Assembly: GCF_010093225.1 (NCBI RefSeq)
Contig: NZ_PDWM01000001.1
Coordinates: forward strand, 124,001 to 188,000
Source: Pseudoxanthomonas koreensis
GTDB lineage: Bacteria > Pseudomonadota > Gammaproteobacteria > Xanthomonadales > Xanthomonadaceae
Reading direction: 5' to 3'
Length of the DNA: 64,000 nucleotides
This document shows positions 58,293 through 64,000 of the stretch, one piece after another. The number at the start of each line of letters is the position of its first letter. The stretch's first letter is position 1. The notes under the pieces were generated by a model. That model was not told where the DNA came from, made no database searches, and saw only the letters and a program-made list of their open reading frames with translations. A program made the position numbers and the translations under genes.

Positions 58293-58541
58293 ATGAAACG
58301 CATCCTGTCCACCCGCCGCTCCCGGTTCATGGCCCTGGGCCTGGCCGTCGCGGTCCTGGGAGCGACCCGGTGGCTGCCCGACCACGCTGGAAGCGGTGGT
58401 GATTATGGACTCGCCGAGGCCGCCGCGGTAAGCGGCGACACGGGCCTGGGTGCAGCCGCGGAGCGGCCGGCGCGCAGGATCCGGGCCTCGTCGACCATGC
58501 CCTATTTCTCCTTTGCGCAGTCGCTGCGCTCACGGGGTTGA
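58293..58541 (+). CDS. Small protein, first gene of the YtrA/ABC operon
   Basis: The protein has 82 residues. The N-terminus is basic (KRILSTRRSRF) and followed by a hydrophobic stretch (MALGLAVAVLGATRWL) that could be a signal or a membrane anchor. The rest is Ala/Gly-rich, ending MPYFSFAQSLRSRG. I do not recognise a family. It lies between a strong promoter and the regulator gene with a gap of 2 bp, so expression is likely, and it may be a leader-type membrane peptide. Confidence 0.6.
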   Translation: MKRILSTRRSRFMALGLAVAVLGATRWLPDHAGSGGDYGLAEAAAVSGDTGLGAAAERPARRIRASSTMPYFSFAQSLRSRG

Positions 58542-58543
58542 CC

Positions 58544-58909
58544 ATGAGTGACATCCAGTGGAGCGACGGCGCTCCCATCTACCGCCAACTGAAGGACCGC
58601 GTGATCGCCATGATGCTCGACGGAATCCTCAAGCCAGGGGAAGCCCTGCCCTCCGTGCGACAGGTCGCCGCCGAGTACCAGCTCAACCCGATCACCGTCT
58701 CACGCGCCTACCAGGAGCTGGCCGACGAGGGCCTGGTGGAGAAGCGCCGCGGCCTGGGCATGTTCGTCACCGAAGAGGCGTCCAAACAGCTGCGCAGCAG
58801 CGAGCGCGACCGCTTCCTCAAGGATGAATGGCCGGCCGTCGTGGAGCGCATCCAGCGCCTCGGCCTGTCGCTGAAGGACCTGCTCAACGCCACGGGGAAC
58901 CCCGCATGA
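58544..58909 (+). CDS. ytrA: GntR-family regulator, YtrA type
   Basis: The protein has 121 residues. The winged helix (IYRQLKDRVIAMMLDGILKP, ALPSVRQVAAEYQLNPITVS, YQELADEGLVEKRRGLGMFV) is followed by a short helical tail, as in the YtrA subfamily. It probably represses its own promoter at 58228-58255. The stop overlaps the ABC ATPase start (ATGA), showing translational coupling. The protein shares fold and size with the regulator at 8075 but binds a different palindrome. Confidence 0.88.
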   Translation: MSDIQWSDGAPIYRQLKDRVIAMMLDGILKPGEALPSVRQVAAEYQLNPITVSRAYQELADEGLVEKRRGLGMFVTEEASKQLRSSERDRFLKDEWPAVVERIQRLGLSLKDLLNATGNPA

Positions 58910-59823
58910 ACGCCGTTGCCTCCAACCACGAAGGCGCCGCCGCGGTCGTCTCGGCCCGCGGCCTGCGCAAGGCCTACAAGAACAAGGTCGCCGTCGCCGG
59001 CGCCGACTTCGACATCGGCGCCGGCCGCATCGTCGGCCTGATCGGGCCGAATGGCGCCGGCAAGACCACCGCGCTCAAGGCGATCCTGGGCCTGACCCCG
59101 TTCGAGGGCCAGCTCACGGTGCTGGGCAAGGATCCGCGCACCCAGCGCGACGAACTGATGAACGACGTCTGCTTCATCGCCGACGTGGCGGTGCTGCCGC
59201 GCTGGATCCGGGTGAAGGAGGCGATCGACTTCGTCGCCGGCGTCCACCCGCGCTTCGACCGCGCCAAGTGCGAGCGCTTCCTGGCCAACACCCAGCTGCA
59301 CCCGAAGCTGCGCGTGCGCGAGATGTCCAAGGGCATGATCGTGCAGCTGCACCTGGCCCTGGTGATGGCCATCGACGCGCGCCTGCTGGTACTGGACGAG
59401 CCGACGCTGGGCCTGGACATCCTCTACCGCAAGCAGTTCTACCAGCGCCTGCTGGAGGACTACTTCGACGAGGACAAGACCATCCTGGTCACCACCCACC
59501 AGGTCGAGGAGATCGAGCACATCCTCACCGACGTACTGTTCATCCGCGACGGGAAGATCGTGCTGTCCTCGCCGATGGAGGACGTGGCCGAGCGCTACAC
59601 CGAGGTGCTGGTGGGCGCCGACGCGCTCGAACCGGCCCGCGCGCTCAAACCGATCGACGAGCGCGCCCTGCCCTTCGGCAAGACCGTGCTGCTGTTCGAC
59701 GGCAACGGCCCCGACGGCGCGCCCACCGGCGTCACCCGCGCGCAGCTGGCCGCCCTGGGCGAGACCCGCAACCCCGGCCTCGCCGACCTGTTCGTCGCCA
59801 CCATGAAGGGGACCTACGCATGA
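58906..59823 (+). CDS. ABC transporter ATP-binding protein
   Basis: The protein has 305 residues. Walker A is GPNGAGKTT at residues 47-55 and Walker B is [12 protein letters not shown] with Asp164-Glu165. The ABC signature is degenerate, EMSKGMIVQ in place of LSGGQ. The His-loop is TTHQVEEIEH. The C-terminal 90 residues form the accessory domain. It partners with the permease that starts inside its stop codon, as a YtrA-controlled exporter. The substrate is unknown. Confidence 0.9.
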   Translation: MNAVASNHEGAAAVVSARGLRKAYKNKVAVAGADFDIGAGRIVGLIGPNGAGKTTALKAILGLTPFEGQLTVLGKDPRTQRDELMNDVCFIADVAVLPRWIRVKEAIDFVAGVHPRFDRAKCERFLANTQLHPKLRVREMSKGMIVQLHLALVMAIDARLLVLDEPTLGLDILYRKQFYQRLLEDYFDEDKTILVTTHQVEEIEHILTDVLFIRDGKIVLSSPMEDVAERYTEVLVGADALEPARALKPIDERALPFGKTVLLFDGNGPDGAPTGVTRAQLAALGETRNPGLADLFVATMKGTYA

Positions 59824-60821
59824 ACGCCCTGACCACCGCCGCCTCCACCCCGTCGCACGGCACGGCGAAGTTCAAGTGGCTGCTGCAGCGCGAGTACTGG
59901 GAGAACCGCGGAGGCTTCTTCTGGGCGCCGCTGATCGCCGGCGCGATCATCGTTGGCCTGAACCTGATCCTGGCGGTGATCGGCAGCATTGCCGCGCGCC
60001 GCAGCATGGGCAGCAGCGGCTTCGTCTTCGACGACGCCGACCCGCACCAGGTCGCCCAGGCACTGGGTGCGATGGGCGACGGCATGCTGCTCGGCGGCGT
60101 GATCGTGGCCTGTATTGTCCTCGCCTTCGTGGTGTTCTTCTACGCGCTGGGCGCGCTGTACGACGACCGCCGCGACCGCAGCGTGCTGTTCTGGAAGTCG
60201 CTGCCGCTGTCCGATTCGCAGATGGTCCTGTCCAAGGCCGCCTGGGCGCTGGTGCTCGCGCCGCTGTGGGCGATCGGCGTGGGCCTGCTGATCGGGGTGG
60301 CGCTGTGGGTGATCTCGGCGCTGACCATCACCGTGAACGGTGTTCCCGCCGCACATGCCGTGTTCACCCAGTCGCACCCGCTGCGGATCATCGGTGGCGT
60401 GCTGGCCTCGCTGCCGGTGTACATGGTCTGGGCGCTGCCGACCGTGGGCTGGCTGATGTTCTGCTCGGCCTGGGCGCGCTCCAAGCCGTTCCTGTGGGCG
60501 GTGCTGGTGCCGGTGCTGGCCTGCGTGGTGATCAGCATGATGACGATCCTGCCGAACGTCGACATCGCCCACGACAAGGTCTGGTACACCGTCGTCTACC
60601 GCGGCCTGCTGAGCGTGGTCCCCGGTGCCTGGTACCCGGTGGTGGGCGGCGTGGTCGGCGAGACCGGCGCGATCAACACGCCCGACGACCTGGCCGGCGC
60701 GATCGACCTGACCCGCAGCTGGCACGCCTTCGCCTCGTTCGACATCTGGATCGGCGCGCTGGTCGGCGTGGCCCTGATCGCCGCCGCCATCCGCCTGCGC
60801 CGCTGGCGCGACGAGGCCTGA
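59820..60821 (+). CDS. ABC transporter permease, ABC-2 type
   Basis: The protein has 333 residues and six or seven hydrophobic helices. The first cytoplasmic stretch WLLQREYWENRGGFFWAPLI and the loop ALYDDRRDRSVLFWKSLPLS resemble the coupling regions of ABC-2 exporters. Its start overlaps the ATPase stop (ATGA). It forms the membrane part of the exporter with the preceding ATPase. Confidence 0.87.
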   Translation: MNALTTAASTPSHGTAKFKWLLQREYWENRGGFFWAPLIAGAIIVGLNLILAVIGSIAARRSMGSSGFVFDDADPHQVAQALGAMGDGMLLGGVIVACIVLAFVVFFYALGALYDDRRDRSVLFWKSLPLSDSQMVLSKAAWALVLAPLWAIGVGLLIGVALWVISALTITVNGVPAAHAVFTQSHPLRIIGGVLASLPVYMVWALPTVGWLMFCSAWARSKPFLWAVLVPVLACVVISMMTILPNVDIAHDKVWYTVVYRGLLSVVPGAWYPVVGGVVGETGAINTPDDLAGAIDLTRSWHAFASFDIWIGALVGVALIAAAIRLRRWRDEA

Positions 60822-60867
60822 CCCGGGCCGCCCCCGCCATCCGCGGACACATACAAGGAAACCCTCC

Positions 60868-61707
60868 ATGCATCCGACTTTCCGCCGCTCGCTCCTGCTC
60901 GGCCTGCTCCTGGCCCCCACCGTGGCGCTGGCCGACGACGGCCGCTGTACCCACTCGGCCCCGCGCTCGCTGGCGCTGGACCTGGCCGGGGTGAAGACGG
61001 TACGGGTGGAGACCAACCAGCACGACGTCCGCCTGCGGGCCGCGCCCGGCACCAGCCACGCGCTGCAGGGCCGCGCCTGCGCCAGCAAGCCGCAGTGGCT
61101 GGACGACCTGACCGTGACCCAGGAACGCAAGGGCGACACCCTGGTGGTGCGGGCGCGCCGCGAACGCGAGGCCGGCCTGTCCAGCCTGTTCGGCGATAAC
61201 CACGCATCGCTGGAGCTGTCGGGCACGGTGCCCGAGGGCGTGCTGGTGCAGCTGGTGGTCGGCTCCGGCGACGGCTCGCTCGAGGGCGCCGCGGCGGCCA
61301 GCGCCGACGTCGGCTCCGGCGACGTGAAGCTGCGTGGCATCCGCGGCCCGGTGACCGCCAAGGTCGGCTCGGGCGACATCGAGATCGACGGCGCCGGCTC
61401 GCTGGACGTACTGTCGATCGGATCGGGCGATGTCAAGGTGCGCAACGTGGGCGGCGATGCCAAGGTCGGCAGTATCGGTTCGGGCGACTTCGAACTGGAC
61501 GGCGCCCGCGGCGACGTCCGCATCGGCTCGATCGGCTCCGGCGACGCCGACCTGCACAACGTGTCTGGCGCGGTCCGGATCGACTCGATCGGATCGGGTG
61601 ATGCCGAGGTCCGCGGCGCGGCCAGCCTGTCGGTCGGCTCAATCGGCAGCGGCGGCGTGGACCACCGCGGCGTCACCGGCCGCATCGACCTGCCACGCGA
61701 ACATTGA
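60868..61707 (+). CDS. Exported GSGD-repeat protein (DUF4097/GIN-like)
   Basis: The protein has 279 residues. A signal peptide (FRRSLLLGLLLAPTVALADD) precedes a beta-rich region with a repeat of about 20 residues carrying GSGD. At least six copies are seen (for example VGSGDVKLRG, VGSGDIEIDG, IGSGDVKVRN, IGSGDFELDG, IGSGDADLHN, IGSGDAEVRG), consistent with a right-handed beta-solenoid. GIN/DUF4097 proteins are often near LiaR- or YtrA-like stress regulators. It follows the permease by 46 bp and is probably in the same operon. Confidence 0.8.
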   Translation: MHPTFRRSLLLGLLLAPTVALADDGRCTHSAPRSLALDLAGVKTVRVETNQHDVRLRAAPGTSHALQGRACASKPQWLDDLTVTQERKGDTLVVRARREREAGLSSLFGDNHASLELSGTVPEGVLVQLVVGSGDGSLEGAAAASADVGSGDVKLRGIRGPVTAKVGSGDIEIDGAGSLDVLSIGSGDVKVRNVGGDAKVGSIGSGDFELDGARGDVRIGSIGSGDADLHNVSGAVRIDSIGSGDAEVRGAASLSVGSIGSGGVDHRGVTGRIDLPREH

Positions 61708-61727
61708 TCGAGCAACGGGAGGATCAC

Positions 61728-62402
61728 ATGGACAACACAACCCGCAATCGCCGTGCCCTGCTGCCGGCACTGCTGCTGGCCTGCACCCTGCCCATCGCCG
61801 CGCACGCGGCCAAGCCGGCGAAAGGCGGCGTCGAAGGCGAAATCAGCAGCGAACTTGCCCAGGCGCGCAAGGAAGTCAGCCGCGAACTGGCCGCCGCCCG
61901 CGCCGAGCTGGAGAACGGCAACCTTGAACTCGGCAACGGCATGCACTTCGGCAAGTCGCGGCACCGCGACGACGGCAAGCCGCTGCCGAAGGCGGAGATC
62001 ACCCCGGACGGCGATTTCCTGATCGAAGGCGAGGCAGTGGCCATCGACACGGCGCAGCGCCGCGAACTGCTGGCCTACCGCGCCCAGGTCATCGACATCG
62101 CCAATGCCGGCATCGACATCGGCGAACGCAGCGCGCAGCTGGCGATCGACGCGGTCGACCGCGGCCTGTTCAGCCTCATGTTCAGCGCGATGACCGGCAG
62201 CCTGGAACGCCGCATCGAGAAGACGGTCAAGGAAGCGATCGAGCCGGGCTTGCTGCAGATCTGCGACAGCCTGCCGGCGCTGATGGACTCGCAGCAGCGC
62301 CTGGCCACCCGCCTGCCGCAGTTCCGTCCGTACGCCACGCTCGAGGCCGACGACGTCAACGACTGCGCCGACGACATGCGCAGCGAATTCGCCACCCTTT
62401 GA
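61728..62402 (+). CDS. Exported DUF2884 family protein (YggN-like)
   Basis: The protein has 224 residues. A signal peptide (ALLPALLLACTLPIAAHAAK) precedes a helical region, then a conserved core ITPDGDFLIEGEAVAIDTAQ, RRELLAYRAQVIDIANAGID and ICDSLPALMDSQQRLATRLP. The next gene is a paralogue with the same core. GGGAGG precedes ATG 61728. Its function is not known; context places it in an envelope-stress operon. Confidence 0.8.
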   Translation: MDNTTRNRRALLPALLLACTLPIAAHAAKPAKGGVEGEISSELAQARKEVSRELAAARAELENGNLELGNGMHFGKSRHRDDGKPLPKAEITPDGDFLIEGEAVAIDTAQRRELLAYRAQVIDIANAGIDIGERSAQLAIDAVDRGLFSLMFSAMTGSLERRIEKTVKEAIEPGLLQICDSLPALMDSQQRLATRLPQFRPYATLEADDVNDCADDMRSEFATL

Positions 62403-62413
62403 AGGAACAGACC

Positions 62414-63199
62414 ATGCGCACCTTGCAGATCCTCGCCCTCGCCGCCCTGCTGCCGCTGGCGGCCTGCGGCCGCGACGAACCGCCGGCCACGCCGGTCACG
62501 CCCGCATCGGGCGACGCCGCCGCGCAGGCGCCGGCCGACACCGCCCTGGGCCGCAAGATCCAGCAGGCGATGGCCGAGGCCAGCAGGAAACTGGCCACCG
62601 AGAACATCCGCGTCGGCGGCAAGCGCGACAAGGGCTACCCGGGCGCCGCCGACGGCAGCAGGCTGCCCAGGGCCGAGATCACGCCGCAGGGCGACCTGCT
62701 GATCGAGGGCAAGGCGGTGGCGGTGGACGACAACCAGCGGCAACTGCTGCTGGCCCATCGCTCGGACCAGATCGCCATCGCCCAGGCCGGGATCGCGATC
62801 GGCATGCGCGGGGCGGACCTGGGGGTGAAGGCGGCGACCGGCGCGCTCAAGAGCGTGTTCTCCGGCACCAGCGACGAGTTCGAAAAGCAGATGGAGGCCG
62901 AGGGCAAGCTCATCGAAGCGGAGGCCAACAAGCTGTGCACGCTGATGCCGGGGCTGCTGGCTTCGCAGCAGGCGCTCGCCGCGGCGCTGCCGGAATTCAG
63001 GCCCTACGCGACGATGGACCAGTCCGACGTGGACGATTGCGGCAAGGACGGCTACTTCGACTCCGGCGATGGCGATGGCGGCACGACCACCGCGGCAGCG
63101 GCCGGAGACGCTTCCGGTGAGCCTGCCAGTGGCGACCACACCCGCGACGCCGCGGCCGAAGCCGACGCCGCCGCGCGCGGCTCGTCGACTCCGCAGTAA
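62414..63199 (+). CDS. DUF2884 family lipoprotein, paralogue of the preceding gene
   Basis: The protein has 261 residues. The signal ends in the lipobox PLAAC with Cys18, so it is a lipoprotein, unlike the preceding soluble paralogue. The shared core is ITPQGDLLIEGKAVAVDDNQ, RQLLLAHRSDQIAIAQAGIA and LCTLMPGLLASQQALAAALP. The C-terminal 45 residues are Asp/Gly/Ala-rich. It ends the operon and is followed by the palindrome at 63208. Confidence 0.82.
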   Translation: MRTLQILALAALLPLAACGRDEPPATPVTPASGDAAAQAPADTALGRKIQQAMAEASRKLATENIRVGGKRDKGYPGAADGSRLPRAEITPQGDLLIEGKAVAVDDNQRQLLLAHRSDQIAIAQAGIAIGMRGADLGVKAATGALKSVFSGTSDEFEKQMEAEGKLIEAEANKLCTLMPGLLASQQALAAALPEFRPYATMDQSDVDDCGKDGYFDSGDGDGGTTTAAAAGDASGEPASGDHTRDAAAEADAAARGSSTPQ

Positions 63200-63207
63200 G
63201 AAAAAGA

Positions 63208-63260
63208 AAAGGGGACGGAGGGAATTAACGTTTCAAGCGTTAATTCCCTCCGTCCCCTTT
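63208..63260. repeat. 23-bp perfect inverted repeat, GGGGACGGAGGGAATTAA family, second copy
   Basis: The arms (63208-63230 and 63238-63260) are perfect complements with a 7-nt loop. They share the 21-bp core AAAGGGGACGGAGGGAATTAA in part (GGGGACGGAGGGAATTAA) with the copy at 12991. It lies between convergent genes, 9 bp after the lipoprotein stop and 8 bp before the fumC end. It probably ends both transcripts. Confidence 0.88.
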
Positions 63261-63267
63261 CTGTTTT

Positions 63268-64000
63268 TCAGCCTCCGCCGCCGCCCGGCTTGCCGTGGAT
63301 GCCGCCCCTGGCCAGCACGGCCGGGTCCAGCAGCGGTTGCAGGGTCTTCGCCGGCAGGCCGGTGACCTCGATCGCCACCTCCAGCACCGGGCGGCCCTGC
63401 GCGTAGGCCTGCTTGGCGATGGCCGCGCCCTTCTCGTAGCCGATCACCGGGTTCAGTGCGGTGACCAGGATCGGGTTGCGGTCCAGCGCCTCGCGGACCC
63501 GGTCGCGGCGTACCACCAGCCCGGCGATGGCCGAGTCGGCGAGCAGGCGCGAGATGTTGGACAGCAGGCCGATCGAATCGAGCAGGTTGGCCGCGATCAG
63601 CGGCAGGGTCACGTTGAGCTGGAAGTTGCCGGTCTGGCCGGCGACCGTCACCGCGGTGTGGTGGCCGATCACCTGCGCGGCGACCATGACCGTGGCTTCC
63701 GGGATCACCGGATTGACCTTGCCGGGCATGATCGAACTGCCGGGCTGCAGCGCTGGAAGCTCGATCTCGCCCAGGCCGGCCAGCGGCCCGGCATTCATCC
63801 AGCGCAGGTCGTTGGCGATCTTGATCAGCGCCACCGCCAGCGCGTTGAGCTGGCCGGACAGTTCGACCGCATCGTCCTGCGCGGCCAGGCCCTCGAACTT
63901 GTCGGCCGCGCTCTCGAAGCGGGTGCCGGCGAGCGTGGACAGCGCCTTCGCCGCCCTGGCGCCGAAACGCGGGTCGGCATTGATCCCGCTGCCGATGGCG
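63268..64000 (-). CDS. fumC: Fumarate hydratase class II, 3' part only
   Basis: This is the last 243 codons of FumC; the start lies beyond the right edge. FumC is the iron-independent, oxygen-stable fumarase. The signature GSSIMPGKVNPVIPEA is present, together with NAGPLAGLGEIELPALQPGS, TVAGQTGNFQLNVTLPLIA and the C-terminal helix bundle. The tail GIHGKPGGGGG is a glycine run not usual for the family. It is the second fumarase in the window. Confidence 0.95.
   Translation of the reverse strand, partial: AIGSGINADPRFGARAAKALSTLAGTRFESAADKFEGLAAQDDAVELSGQLNALAVALIKIANDLRWMNAGPLAGLGEIELPALQPGSSIMPGKVNPVIPEATVMVAAQVIGHHTAVTVAGQTGNFQLNVTLPLIAANLLDSIGLLSNISRLLADSAIAGLVVRRDRVREALDRNPILVTALNPVIGYEKGAAIAKQAYAQGRPVLEVAIEVTGLPAKTLQPLLDPAVLARGGIHGKPGGGGG

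Overview
The window is GC-rich, densely coding chromosomal DNA from a gammaproteobacterium, most likely Xanthomonadaceae/Lysobacteraceae (Lysobacter, Luteimonas, Pseudoxanthomonas or Stenotrophomonas relatives). Supporting signs are the smc-zipA-ligA block, a recJ-rpfE-greA-carB-carA-dapB block like that of the Xanthomonas rpf region, lineage-typical small families (DUF3011, DUF6116-like, DUF2884), YtrA-type GntR/ABC operons, and many GTAG-headed REP hairpins like those described in Stenotrophomonas. I see no phage, insertion sequence, plasmid, rRNA, tRNA or CRISPR; this is core genome with a few accessory cassettes.

Layout. 1-5.2 kb: 5' part of serC, the periplasmic methionine-sulfoxide repair pair msrP/msrQ, a membrane FHA protein, two polyhydroxyalkanoate-granule genes, and a membrane protein with a restriction-endonuclease-like fold. 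5.2-7.8 kb: gyrA, broken by an apparent one-base deletion. 8.0-13.0 kb: a tightly overlapping cassette (YtrA-type regulator, ABC ATPase, permease, an acyltransferase fused to a second ABC ATPase, permease). 13.0-23 kb: mtnA, a DUF3011 protein, epmA, ligA, zipA, smc. 23-32 kb: a ubiquinone-type monooxygenase, a fused 2-oxo acid dehydrogenase E1, a GST, an acetyltransferase, a transglutaminase-like membrane protein and gcdH. 31.9-32.8 kb: an 867-bp gene-free stretch full of structured repeats. 32.8-45.6 kb: envelope and housekeeping genes (glycine-zipper proteins, TatD, TcdA, a membrane cytochrome, cold-shock protein, phospholipase A, an ArsC-like protein, fatty-acid hydroxylase, GST, class I fumarase, a LytTR regulator and a second acyltransferase). 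45.6-58.2 kb: recJ, rpfE-like, greA, carB, carA, dapB, then DUF2058, slyX, ugd, an FKBP isomerase and a glutathione peroxidase. 58.2-63.2 kb: a second YtrA-type operon with a strong promoter and a palindromic operator, encoding a small protein, the regulator, an ABC exporter, a GSGD-repeat envelope protein and two DUF2884 paralogues. The window ends inside fumC.

How the parts relate. The two YtrA cassettes look like independently controlled envelope-stress or peptide-response exporters. Each has an inverted repeat over its promoter or start region, which suggests autoregulation. The clearest unusual points are the acyltransferase-ABC ATPase fusion, the frameshifted gyrA, two copies of a GGGGACGGAGGGAATTAA palindrome that both sit between convergent genes, GTAG repeats whose own TAG is the stop codon of three genes, and an apparently undescribed pair of nested hairpin elements upstream of gcdH.
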